A stretch of DNA of 31,324 nt, from assembly GCA_037131065.1 (NCBI GenBank), contig JBAXRT010000017.1:1-31324 (forward strand). Reading direction: 5' to 3'. Below, in pieces: positions 23,209-30,948 of the stretch; within the stretch, counting starts at the first letter, position 1; every line of letters starts with the position of its first letter. This DNA is from JBAXRT01 sp037131065. Its GTDB lineage: Bacteria; Bacteroidota; Bacteroidia; Bacteroidales; FEN-979. The translations under genes and the position numbers were made by a program. Below the pieces are notes generated by a model, which was not told the DNA's origin, made no database searches, and was given only the letters and a program-made list of their open reading frames with translations.

Positions 23209-23927
23209 TGCCTTACCAGTTTGAACAGGGAGAGGTTTTTCTGATCAACAAGCCTTACCAGTGGACCTCTTTTGACGTGGTTGGAAGCCTCAGGGGATTT
23301 CTGAGAGCAAAGGCAGGTATACATAAGATCAAGATCGGTCATGCCGGAACGCTTGATCCCCTGGCAACCGGCCTTTTGATCCTTTGTACCGGTAAATTCA
23401 CAAAGCAGATCGAATCGTATCAGGCCCTGGAAAAGGAGTATACCGGCACCTTTACCCTGGGAGCAACCACTCCCTCTTTTGACCTTGAAACAGAGATCGA
23501 TCAGCGATTTCCTACGGACCATATCAGTAAAGCGATGATCCTCGACTGCGCATGCAGGCTCACCGGGGATTTCGATCAGTCGCCTCCTGTTTTTTCTGCA
23601 AAAAAGATCGACGGTAAGCGGGCATACAAATATGCACGAAAGGACATCGAGGTGGTCATGAGGCCAAGAAGGGTCAATGTTTCCGCTTTTGAGATCACGG
23701 GTATTGAGATGCCGCGGGTCCATTTCCGTATTGCATGCAGCAAGGGGACCTACATCCGTTCTCTGGCAAGTGAATTCGGAAAGCTGTCAGGAAGCGGCGC
23801 CCACCTGAGCGCTCTTTGCCGCACCCGTATCGGGTCCTACCATCTGAGGGATGCATTTGAACTGGAAGATCTGAAAAAAAAGATATTGGAATCCATGGAG
23901 GATTCAACAGGTAGAAGCGATGAATAA
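23208..23927 (+). CDS. truB: tRNA pseudouridine(55) synthase TruB
   Basis: 239 residues. It makes the universal pseudouridine at position 55 in the T-loop of tRNA. Catalytic D50 lies in GHAGTLDPLATGLL, and further conserved segments are NKPYQWTSFDVV, DQSPPVFSAKKIDGKRAYKYAR and CSKGTYIRSLASEFG. The C-terminal PUA domain of the E. coli enzyme (314 residues) is absent or very short, as in other Bacteroidota. It overlaps uppP by one base and tadA by eight bases. Confidence 0.95.
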   Translation: MPYQFEQGEVFLINKPYQWTSFDVVGSLRGFLRAKAGIHKIKIGHAGTLDPLATGLLILCTGKFTKQIESYQALEKEYTGTFTLGATTPSFDLETEIDQRFPTDHISKAMILDCACRLTGDFDQSPPVFSAKKIDGKRAYKYARKDIEVVMRPRRVNVSAFEITGIEMPRVHFRIACSKGTYIRSLASEFGKLSGSGAHLSALCRTRIGSYHLRDAFELEDLKKKILESMEDSTGRSDE

Positions 23928-24399
23928 GGAGAGATCATACCTTGTTTTTTCTGATGAGTACTTTATGCACGAAGCGCTCAAAGAGGCCCGACAAGCCTTA
24001 CAGAAAGATGAAGTCCCGGTTGGTGCGGTGATTGTTTGCGATCGGAAGATCATTGCCCGTGCCCACAACATCACCGAGACACTCCGGGATGTTACTGCAC
24101 ATGCTGAAATGCAGGCTTTCACTGCCGCCTCCTCATGGCTTGGAGGGAAATATCTCCCGGAATGTACGCTATATGTCACCCTGGAGCCTTGTGTCATGTG
24201 TGCCGGAGCGGCCGCCTGGACACAAATCGGAAAGATTGTTTACGGGGCGGAAGATGAAAAACGGGGTTACCGGTTGGTGAACTATCCGCTGTTACACCCG
24301 AAAACCGTTGTAGAATCGGGAATCCTGGCTGAGGAGTGTGGCAGGATTGTAAAGGAGTTTTTTAGAATGAAGAGGTACGATAAAAAACCCAAAACATGA
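23920..24399 (+). CDS. tadA: Nucleoside deaminase, probable tRNA adenosine(34) deaminase TadA
   Basis: 159 residues, typical for TadA, which converts A34 to inosine in tRNA-Arg(ACG). The zinc and proton-shuttle residues are present: H61 and E63 in HAEMQAF, C91 and C94 in TLEPCVMCAGA. DEVPVGAVIV and RAHNITE are TadA-like features near the N-terminus. Position after truB in a coupled run supports a tRNA-modification role; guanine deaminase is a less likely alternative. It overlaps truB by eight bases and the next gene by four. Confidence 0.9.
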   Translation: MNKERSYLVFSDEYFMHEALKEARQALQKDEVPVGAVIVCDRKIIARAHNITETLRDVTAHAEMQAFTAASSWLGGKYLPECTLYVTLEPCVMCAGAAAWTQIGKIVYGAEDEKRGYRLVNYPLLHPKTVVESGILAEECGRIVKEFFRMKRYDKKPKT

Positions 24400-25130
24400 T
24401 AACAGCAAACAAAGCAGTTCAGGGTGTTCTGGCCGAGATGGCTGAGGTGGCCGGCTACCTGTGGCAACGGGGATGGGCAGAGCGCAATGCGGGAAACCTG
24501 TCGGTTAATATCACCGGGATGCTCTCCGGGCGTGAGCTGAAGGATATGAGGCCCGAAGGTATCATTAAGCTGTCAGAAAATTACGAGTACCTGAACAGTG
24601 AGGTTCTCCTGGTTACGGCGACTGGCAGCAGGATGCGTGACCTGTCAAAAGACCCTGCTTCGAACAGCTGTCTTGTTGCAATACAAAAGGGGAGATCCCC
24701 GTTTTACTGTTCGCTGTCCGGAGAAAAACCGGGATTAAAGCCCACCTCCGAAATCGGCACTCACCTTGCCATCCAGCAAATACTCCGCAAAAAAGGAGAG
24801 GGACAAAAAGCTGTTCTTCACTCCCATGTCACCGAATTTATCGCACTGACACACAATAAAAAATTCCGCTCAGCCTCAGCCATAAACAGAATGTTGCGGA
24901 GTATGCATCCGGAAGTGGCAATGTTTTGTCCAAAAGGCGCCGGCTATGTTCCCTTTACCGAACCCGGGTCAATGCTGATGGCAAAGAAAACCACAAAGGC
25001 CCTGGCAGCTCATGATGTGGTGATCTGGGAACGGCATGGCTGTGTAGCCACAGGGTCCACCCCGAACGAAGCCTTTGATCTTTTAGATATTCTTGCAAAG
25101 GCCGTAAAAATTTTTTACATGATAGGTTAA
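24396..25130 (+). CDS. Class II aldolase family protein, similar to rhamnulose-1-phosphate aldolase
   Basis: 244 residues. Class II (zinc) aldolases split sugar phosphates. Visible features: ERNAGNLSVNITG near 29-41, LLVTATGSRMRDL, E119 in KPTSEIGTHLAI (position of the catalytic glutamate), zinc ligands H142 and H144 in LHSHVTEFIALTHN, and third ligand H214 in WERHGCVATG. The HSHVTEFIALT and ERHG wording is closest to RhaD, which gives dihydroxyacetone phosphate and lactaldehyde; RhaD is usually about 270 residues. No rhamnose isomerase, kinase or transporter is nearby; the gene is attached to a tRNA-modification run by an ATGA overlap. Substrate therefore uncertain. Confidence 0.8.
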   Translation: MITANKAVQGVLAEMAEVAGYLWQRGWAERNAGNLSVNITGMLSGRELKDMRPEGIIKLSENYEYLNSEVLLVTATGSRMRDLSKDPASNSCLVAIQKGRSPFYCSLSGEKPGLKPTSEIGTHLAIQQILRKKGEGQKAVLHSHVTEFIALTHNKKFRSASAINRMLRSMHPEVAMFCPKGAGYVPFTEPGSMLMAKKTTKALAAHDVVIWERHGCVATGSTPNEAFDLLDILAKAVKIFYMIG

Positions 25131-25156
25131 TTTTACGCCGAAAAGTATTATATTCG
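25128..25156 (+). promoter_or_regulatory. Weak promoter candidates before the receiver-domain gene pair
   Basis: Two near matches to TAnnTTTG occur: TAATTTTA at 25128-25135, which includes the aldolase stop, and TATATTCG at 25149-25156. Each differs from the consensus at one position. Either could start transcription of the gene at 25170. Confidence 0.25.
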
Positions 25157-25169
25157 TGGTCTGAGTTTT

Positions 25170-25868
25170 ATGGACCCCACAACGAAGATCGTTATTTTCG
25201 AGGATGAATATCTTCTTGCAAATGATTTAAAGCGGCAGTTATGTCGTTTTGGATATGAGGTTACTGCTATGTTCCGTAAGGCCGAGGATGGGATAGAATT
25301 CCTCGCTTCCAATAAGGATCCGGCACAATTTCCCGAAGTCGCCCTGATGGACATCACCCTGGCCGGGAAGATGACCGGGATCGATGCAGCCGTTATAATT
25401 GCCGAAAAATACCCCTGCGCCCTGGTCTTCATTACCGGCATGAGCCAGTTCGAATATGTCGAAGAGGCGTTCCGGACCAAACCATTTGCCTTCCTGCTGA
25501 AACCCTTTGAGGTGAGCCAGGCGGTCGTTAGCATAAAACTCGCCGTTTATCAGAAAGATCTTGAGTCAAAACTTCTGAAATATCAGAAGGAGCTTGAGGA
25601 GAAGGTTGAAGAGCGAAACCGGGAGATCACCATTACCAGGAAGACTGCCGAGGAGGCAATCAGGACAAAGCAGGCGTTTCTTAACCAGGTGAGCGGTCAG
25701 ATCCTGGATCCGATCTACGGGATTATGGGATTATCAGCCATGATGAAAGAAGAGATAAAGGACAAGCCCGGTTTGATGCGCTATACAGAGTATCTCGAAG
25801 ACAATTCACGCCATTTATTTTCATTACTGAACAGTATTCTTGACTTGAGAGAAGATGACATCCATTGA
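25170..25868 (+). CDS. Receiver domain fused to a degenerate histidine-kinase dimerisation domain (no His, no ATPase)
   Basis: 232 residues. Residues 1-118 are a complete receiver domain: acidic E11/D12, phosphoacceptor D61 (ALMDITLAG), T89 (FITG) and K111 (LLKPF). A coiled coil (about 125-165, KELEEKVEERNREI) leads into a region with the two-helix layout of HisKA/DHp domains. Helix 1 reads AFLNQVSGQILDPIYGIMGLS where kinases have FLANMSHEIRTPLNGIIGFS, so the phosphoacceptor His is Gly176 and the HE and RTP residues are also changed. Helix 2 (EDNSRHLFSLLNSILDL) is well preserved. The protein stops there with no HATPase domain. It overlaps the next receiver gene by 14 bases. Likely a non-catalytic dimer scaffold responding to phosphorylation; role inferred. 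Confidence 0.88.
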   Translation: MDPTTKIVIFEDEYLLANDLKRQLCRFGYEVTAMFRKAEDGIEFLASNKDPAQFPEVALMDITLAGKMTGIDAAVIIAEKYPCALVFITGMSQFEYVEEAFRTKPFAFLLKPFEVSQAVVSIKLAVYQKDLESKLLKYQKELEEKVEERNREITITRKTAEEAIRTKQAFLNQVSGQILDPIYGIMGLSAMMKEEIKDKPGLMRYTEYLEDNSRHLFSLLNSILDLREDDIH

Positions 25869-26271
25869 CCCCCGACTACCGGAACTCCTGTTACTTGAAG
25901 ATGACCCTGCTACCGCCACCATCATCCAGATCTGGCTGAAAGGAATCTGCAACATCACCCTTGTCCAGGATGGTAATGAAACCCTTGAAAAGATATCAAG
26001 CCATTACCTGAGCGGAAAATTATTTGACCTCATGCTTTTCGACATTAACATTCCCTATCCATGGAACGGGATCACCCTGATGAATGAAATCAGAAAGCAC
26101 TGGGATGTTTATAATTCCATTCCCTTTATTGCCGAGACAGCCTATGCCCTGCCCGAGGACCGCTTCAGGATCCTTGAGGCCGGCTTCTGTGAATATTTCA
26201 GCAAACCCCTTTCCCGTGAACCGCTGGTGGAGGGTGTGAAGGAAAAGCTGAAAAACCAGCTTTTGGCCTAG
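25855..26271 (+). CDS. Stand-alone response regulator receiver protein
   Basis: 138 residues, a single receiver domain. Phosphorylation-site residues are present: E15/D16 (LLEDDPAT), D63 (LMLFDINIP), T95 (IAETAYA) and K117 (FSKPL). No output domain follows. The wording (LLLEDDPAT, NGITLMNEIRK, AGFCEYFSKPLS) resembles the C-terminal receivers of hybrid sensor kinases. It overlaps the upstream receiver/pseudo-DHp gene by 14 bases, so the two are co-translated. No sensor kinase gene is in the window, so the phosphate donor must be encoded elsewhere. Its stop shares a CTAG with the convergent gene. Confidence 0.9.
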   Translation: MTSIDPRLPELLLLEDDPATATIIQIWLKGICNITLVQDGNETLEKISSHYLSGKLFDLMLFDINIPYPWNGITLMNEIRKHWDVYNSIPFIAETAYALPEDRFRILEAGFCEYFSKPLSREPLVEGVKEKLKNQLLA

Positions 26272-26534
26272 CTCATAAGTTCTTCCGGATTCTCTTCCTT
26301 CTCCTTTTCCGCCTTCTTTGCCTTATAAAGTTTGTAACTTCCATACCCCGCGCTGCCGGCAAGGATCACCAGGATGCCCAGCCCCCCGTCGATGGGGGCA
26401 CCAACGGGATCCTGGTTGCCCGTCTGACCATGATCAGCAGGCGGTCCTGGCGGATCGGCCAGCACCGGCAAGGAAATTAATGTGGCGAATGTGAGGAGAG
26501 AGATGAGGAGAAGGGATTTTATGATCTTTTTCAT
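26268..26534 (-). CDS. Small secreted protein with C-terminal APIDGG motif, membrane helix and charged tail
   Basis: 88 residues from the ATG at 26534 (MKKIIKSLLL). Signal peptide to about residue 26 (ISLPVLA), then a short Pro/Gly/Asp-rich spacer (DPPGPPADHGQTG), the motif VGAPIDGGLG, a hydrophobic helix (ILVILAGSAGYGSYKLY), and a Lys/Glu tail (KAKKAEKEKEE). The order motif, helix, basic tail is that of C-terminal sorting signals, and it resembles small Bacteroidota proteins annotated with a PID-type C-terminal sorting region; I recall that name and have not checked it. The gene follows the T9SS substrate gene by 31 bases on the same strand, suggesting co-transcription. It could instead be a simple membrane-anchored small protein. 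Function unknown. Confidence 0.8.
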   Translation of the reverse strand: MKKIIKSLLLISLLTFATLISLPVLADPPGPPADHGQTGNQDPVGAPIDGGLGILVILAGSAGYGSYKLYKAKKAEKEKEENPEELMS

Positions 26535-26565
26535 GTGTGAAAGTTTTTCTGTTAATGAATATTTA

Positions 26566-28896
26566 CTACAGGAATACCTTACCGGAACCGGTATTTTCAT
26601 TCGTAACCACCTTGACTACATAGTATCCGGTAGCGTTCCCGTTCATGCTCACCTTTGCCAGCTTTTCGCCGGTCATTTTCTGATTAGCAACCACCTGACC
26701 GACCATGTTGTAAACGAAGAAATCCCCCGAAAGGTTAACCCCGGTCTTATTCGAGATATAGATGGTTTTGTTGGCCGAATAGATGTTGAAGGGGTTTTCC
26801 ATTGATAGGTCGTTAACACTAAATGGACCACCAAAATGAAGAATAAACCGGTTAATGTCATCACCCTCAAGGGAAGTAAAGCCATAAGCCGGGTTCTGTC
26901 TGAGGTCCTGGGACTTCCCGGCCTTTAGGTCTTCCAGGAATATAGTAACATCGGGATTGAATGACTCGATTCCGGAAGAAGTCATGTTATAGTTGCTTGA
27001 GCAGCCTTTTTCGAATGCAACGGGCACACTCCGGGTCTGTTCATTCTGGGGCAGGGTATTTATACAAAGGTGTTCATTATCCCCGATGATGGAATACATC
27101 CGGGGAGCCGCCTCAACTCCTCTCAGGAAATGGCCGTCGAAGGCCATATCAAATGCCGGAGTAGCTTCCTGGTCAAACTGGATGATCGTTTCAACATAAG
27201 TTGTATTATCATTGGAAGAGGCCGTCAGCATTAACTTATCCTGTTGACCCGCCGTGCTTTTAAGCCAATCACTGCTGCTATGGAAGCGCGCAGCAAGTGG
27301 AATTATCAAACTGTTTGTCCCGGATGTCGCGTGCACCATAAAACCATTCATAGCCGGGATGGGGTCGTTGGCCATACGGGCAGTATAGGTTCCCCCGGAA
27401 TTCATAATCTGTGCCACGGCTTCAATGTTTGACAAACCCCAGTTACCATCGTTCCAATGCAAAGCGCACGAATAGGGATTCCCGAGCAGGTGCCAACCGG
27501 CGTATCCACTGGCGGCAGAATATGACTGGTTGGTTTGGGCGATATCAGACTGATTCAAAGATCCGGAAAAGGATTTTGTGTTGGCAGCAGCATATGCAAC
27601 CAGGTAACTCTCCCCGGCGGTAAAGGTTGTAAAAGAACTTCCTTTAAAATTGATCCATGGCTGGCTGGTCTGTGTTTCATCCCAACTGTAAAAATCATAA
27701 TTTCCGGGGGTTGAAATGTCAATAAAATTCGGACTAATTGCCTGGCCTGAAACCGGAGATGAAAGGAAATACCAACCGTCGGAATTCCCGGTCCAGGCCG
27801 GAATATAGCGCTCTACAGTAACGCTGCCCGTAACGGTACCTGTCGGCAGGAATGATCCGGCAGGGCCTGTGGTCGCGAGAGATTTCAGTGTAAGACCACC
27901 ATTGGTCGTTGTAGTGCCGGTGACGGAAAGTTGGGTACCGGCACAAATGTTTAAAATATTTCCGGAAGCGATTGTTAAAGTTCCGTCGACATTTATATTC
28001 CTTTTAAAATATACACAAGTTGAATTGTAAATATTAAAATTTTCAAATGAAACGGCATTGCTTCCATTCACATCTTGTGACACCCCCTGTCCATTCAGAT
28101 TAATCGTAAAAACGCCTGTCGATGAACCGTCATCCTGCTGCCATATGCCATCATTTATCAAATTTCCGGCAATGTTAAAAGTCGCATTTCCTGCGTCGTT
28201 AGTACCCCGGAAAGTACCGGAATTAACGCTTAAATTCCCGCCGATAGTGATGGTTGCCGACCCGGCATTATTGTTACCATTACTACCAACCACAATGCTG
28301 CTTCCCTGGGTGGTCAGATTACCCGAAATAGTATGATTTCTTCCTGTACTTCCCGTGGCAAAGCGTATTTCATAGGAGGCGCCAAGATTTATGATCATAT
28401 TGCCTGCCACATTCAGATTTCCAGCAAAAGTTCCTGCAGCAGTAGGAGTGGACTGAAAGGTCAGGTTGCCATAAACCGGAAAAGTTCCGGAAAGCCCGTT
28501 TTGAGCGCCATTAAAGATATAAGTGCTTGTGGACGCAAGACTCTTTATCGATCCCGGCACGGAGTTAACCGTTCCTCCCTGTTTGAATGTACTGCCGTCG
28601 TCAAGAGTAAAAACAGAAGAAACACTGAGCGTATAAACGGCTGCATCCAGGACTGACCCATTTTTTACCGTGACATTTGCAACAGACTTGTTTCCGTCCA
28701 GGGTTACAATGACACCGCCTTCGATAATTGCATTATCGGAGACACCAGGAGGAGTGGCTCCGGGGAGGCCTCCGGAAGTGGTCGACCAGGTTGAAACAGA
28801 ACTCCAGATCCCTGTTGCAACTGAATAACGGTCGGCAGCGAAGGACCAGAAATTCTGCGTTAGGAATATAATTAACATCAAACAAATTTTTTTCAT
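26566..28896 (-). CDS. Secreted beta-repeat protein with T9SS type A C-terminal sorting domain
   Basis: 776 residues. Signal peptide 1-20 (MKKICLMLIIFLTQNF...). Residues about 25-95 resemble the domain common at the start of T9SS cargo (GIWSSVSTWS, then DNAIIEGGVIVTLDG). Next, about 100-370, come Gly/Asn/Thr/Ser-rich strand repeats such as NLNVAGNMIIN, TISGNLTTQG, TITIGGNLSVN and TFNIAGNLIND, likely a beta-solenoid. A middle region has GWYFLSSPVSGQ and GWHLLGNPY, typical of these cell-surface proteins. The last 80 residues are the sorting domain (LSGDFFVYNMVGQVV, then TGYYVVKVVTNENTGSGKVFL), which directs export across the outer membrane and removal or anchoring on the surface. No enzymatic motif seen; probably adhesin-like or structural. 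Confidence 0.88.
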   Translation of the reverse strand: MKKICLMLIIFLTQNFWSFAADRYSVATGIWSSVSTWSTTSGGLPGATPPGVSDNAIIEGGVIVTLDGNKSVANVTVKNGSVLDAAVYTLSVSSVFTLDDGSTFKQGGTVNSVPGSIKSLASTSTYIFNGAQNGLSGTFPVYGNLTFQSTPTAAGTFAGNLNVAGNMIINLGASYEIRFATGSTGRNHTISGNLTTQGSSIVVGSNGNNNAGSATITIGGNLSVNSGTFRGTNDAGNATFNIAGNLINDGIWQQDDGSSTGVFTINLNGQGVSQDVNGSNAVSFENFNIYNSTCVYFKRNINVDGTLTIASGNILNICAGTQLSVTGTTTTNGGLTLKSLATTGPAGSFLPTGTVTGSVTVERYIPAWTGNSDGWYFLSSPVSGQAISPNFIDISTPGNYDFYSWDETQTSQPWINFKGSSFTTFTAGESYLVAYAAANTKSFSGSLNQSDIAQTNQSYSAASGYAGWHLLGNPYSCALHWNDGNWGLSNIEAVAQIMNSGGTYTARMANDPIPAMNGFMVHATSGTNSLIIPLAARFHSSSDWLKSTAGQQDKLMLTASSNDNTTYVETIIQFDQEATPAFDMAFDGHFLRGVEAAPRMYSIIGDNEHLCINTLPQNEQTRSVPVAFEKGCSSNYNMTSSGIESFNPDVTIFLEDLKAGKSQDLRQNPAYGFTSLEGDDINRFILHFGGPFSVNDLSMENPFNIYSANKTIYISNKTGVNLSGDFFVYNMVGQVVANQKMTGEKLAKVSMNGNATGYYVVKVVTNENTGSGKVFL

Positions 28897-28941
28897 CTCT
28901 TTTTTCTGCTTAATCCGTTTCGTAGCAAAAAGGTGATAGGG

Positions 28942-28971
28942 TTGTTAATAAAATGTTTCTTAATACTTTTG
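28942..28971 (+). promoter_or_regulatory. Promoter with -33 TTG and -7 TACTTTTG for the M28 peptidase gene
   Basis: TTG at 28942-28944 and TACTTTTG at 28964-28971 are separated by 19 bases, the classical Bacteroidota spacing. The -7 box is 18 bases before the ATG at 28990, which also argues for that start over the upstream ATG at 28933. This is the best promoter in the window. The gap 28897-28989 must also hold the promoter of the divergent T9SS gene, for which I found no clear box. Confidence 0.6.
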
Positions 28972-28989
28972 TCTCACAAAAAAATAACC

Positions 28990-30369
28990 ATGCGAAGATC
29001 TCTTCTGATGACGGCTGTTTGTTCAATCCTGTTTTGCTTCTCAGCCACCCTCATTTCCCAGAACACCGACTCACTCATCATCCGGAAATTTTATACAGGA
29101 GCCCTTTCAAACCCCGTTGCCTGGCATAACCTCGGCACACTTTGCAAAAATTTTCCCGGCCGGCTCTGTGGTTCAAAAAAGGTGATGGAGGCGACCAGCT
29201 GGATAAAGCAGTTGCTCGACAGGATGGACCTGGATACTGTCTTCCTCCAGCCAGTTATGGTAAAGAGATGGGAGAGGGGAGATAAGGAGATAGGAAAGAT
29301 TACCTCCTCAAAGGCCGGGAACCACACCCTTAATGTTTGTGTACTCGGAAGCTCTGTCGGGACAGGGCCGGATGGTATTACAGCGATGGTGGTTGAGGTA
29401 CAGGGCTTCGATGACCTGAAAAAGCTTGGCAGGCAGAAAATCGAAGGAAAGATCGTCTTCTTCAACCGGCCTGCCGATCCCTCTTTTATCTATACCTTCG
29501 GAGCTTACGGAAGCGCCGTAGATCAGCGTGTATTCGGCGCCATGCAGGCAGCACGCTACGGCGCGATCGCTGTTGTGGTCCGCTCGGCCACCCTTGCCCA
29601 AAGCGACGACCCGCACACCGGAATCCAGCACTATGCCGACAGCGTAAAGGCAATTCCTGCCCTGGGTATCAGCACCAATGATGCCGATAAACTTTCCGCA
29701 TGGCTGAAAAGGGATCCCGCACTTAAGCTTTTTCTCCGGACTACCTGCAAAGAGCAGCCGGAGGTACTTAATTACAATATCATTGCAGAGTTGCGGGGTA
29801 CGGAAAAACCCAAAGAGATTATCGCCTTTGGCGGGCATATCGACTCCTGGGACATTGAACAGGGAGCCCACGACGACGGAGTGGGAGTGATGCAGACCAT
29901 CGAAGTCCTCCGTCTTTTCAAGACACTGGACATAAAACCGAAACATACCATACGTGTAGTCGTTTTCATTGATGAGGAGTATGCACAGCGCGGTGCTGCG
30001 GCATATGCTGCATTTGCGAAAGACAATGGACGCCACATTGCCGCAATCGAAAGCGACCGGGGAGGCTTCACGCCACAGGGATTTTCCATCGATGCGCCGG
30101 ATGAGACGGTGAAAAAGATCCAAAACTGGAAACCACTGCTGCTTCCATACAACCTCTGGTTTATCGAAAAAGGGGGCAGCGGGGTCGACATCCGCGACCT
30201 GAAGCCTTTTGGAGTTCCGCTGATAGCCCTGGTGACCGACTCGCAACGCTATTTTGATTACCAGCATGCGGCAAGCGACACCTTTGATAAGGTCCATCCG
30301 CGGGAGATGCAGCTGGGATCGGCGGCCATCGCTTCACTGGTCTTCCTGATAGATCAATACGGTTTATAA
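28990..30369 (+). CDS. Secreted M28 family zinc metallopeptidase (carboxypeptidase Q-like)
   Basis: 459 residues from the ATG at 28990. Signal peptide MRRSLLMTAVCSILFCFSATLIS. The middle (about 125-250) has a protease-associated insert (GKIVFFNRP). The catalytic domain has the di-zinc ligands of M28 peptidases: H283 (GGHIDSWD), D295 (GAHDDG), catalytic E329/E330 (FIDEEYAQRG), D356 (IESDRGG) and H426 (QHAASDTFD). It resembles plasma glutamate carboxypeptidase/carboxypeptidase Q, which releases amino acids from short peptides. Expected in the periplasm or outside the cell. The HD-domain gene follows after 18 bases, probably in the same transcript. Confidence 0.93.
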   Translation: MRRSLLMTAVCSILFCFSATLISQNTDSLIIRKFYTGALSNPVAWHNLGTLCKNFPGRLCGSKKVMEATSWIKQLLDRMDLDTVFLQPVMVKRWERGDKEIGKITSSKAGNHTLNVCVLGSSVGTGPDGITAMVVEVQGFDDLKKLGRQKIEGKIVFFNRPADPSFIYTFGAYGSAVDQRVFGAMQAARYGAIAVVVRSATLAQSDDPHTGIQHYADSVKAIPALGISTNDADKLSAWLKRDPALKLFLRTTCKEQPEVLNYNIIAELRGTEKPKEIIAFGGHIDSWDIEQGAHDDGVGVMQTIEVLRLFKTLDIKPKHTIRVVVFIDEEYAQRGAAAYAAFAKDNGRHIAAIESDRGGFTPQGFSIDAPDETVKKIQNWKPLLLPYNLWFIEKGGSGVDIRDLKPFGVPLIALVTDSQRYFDYQHAASDTFDKVHPREMQLGSAAIASLVFLIDQYGL

Positions 30370-30387
30370 TATCGAAAATCAGAAACC

Positions 30388-30948
30388 ATGGGACTGACAA
30401 GGGAAATAGCAATGGAACTGCTTCACAACCATGTGAAAAACGAAAAGATGATTTTCCATTGTCTCGCCTCCGAGGCTGTAATGAAAGTCATTGCGCGGCG
30501 ACTGGGAAGGGATGAGGAGAAATGGGGACTTGCAGGGCTTCTGCATGACCTCGACGTGGAGATCACCAACGCCGATCCGCTGGTTCACGGAACACAGACA
30601 GAGAGCCTGCTTAAGGATCTCGAAGTGGATCCTGAGATCCTGGATGCTATCCGGATGCACAATGAGTGTTCGGCAGGAAAGGAGAGAAACACGGAATTTC
30701 AGCATGCCCTGGCGGCAGGGGAGACCATCACGGGGCTCATATTTGCCACGACCTACGTCTATCCCGATAAGAAGCTGGCCAGCGTGAAACCGAAGTCGGT
30801 CACGAAGCGGATGAAAGAGAAGATCTTCGCCGCTTCAGTCAGGAGGGAGAATATTCTTGAATGTGAGAAGATCGGGATCCCGATCGATGAATTCGCTGCA
30901 CTGAGCATCGAAGCGATGCTTCCCATAGCCGGGGAGATCGGGCTCTAA
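30388..30948 (+). CDS. HD-domain (HDIG type) phosphohydrolase-like protein
   Basis: 186 residues, cytoplasmic. H24 (FHCLASEAV), H53-D54 (GLLHDLDVE), then H67 (VHGTQTESLL) and H91 (IRMHNE) provide the metal-binding pattern of HDIG-type HD proteins, which hydrolyse phosphoester bonds in nucleotides or related compounds. This short form is widespread and its substrate is not known. It lies 18 bases after the M28 peptidase gene and its stop overlaps the convergent SPOR-gene stop. Confidence 0.85.
   Translation: MGLTREIAMELLHNHVKNEKMIFHCLASEAVMKVIARRLGRDEEKWGLAGLLHDLDVEITNADPLVHGTQTESLLKDLEVDPEILDAIRMHNECSAGKERNTEFQHALAAGETITGLIFATTYVYPDKKLASVKPKSVTKRMKEKIFAASVRRENILECEKIGIPIDEFAALSIEAMLPIAGEIGL

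Noticed and set aside
28020..28450. Repetitive and more AT-rich segment considered as a mobile or CRISPR-like array
   Set aside because: The periodicity is at protein level (Gly/Asn beta repeats of the T9SS substrate); no identical direct repeats or spacers.
29308..30297. Long open frame (329 codons) on the minus strand opposite the M28 peptidase
   Set aside because: The plus strand encodes a complete M28 peptidase with all zinc ligands; the antisense product is cysteine/histidine-rich with no recognisable domain and reflects codon bias.
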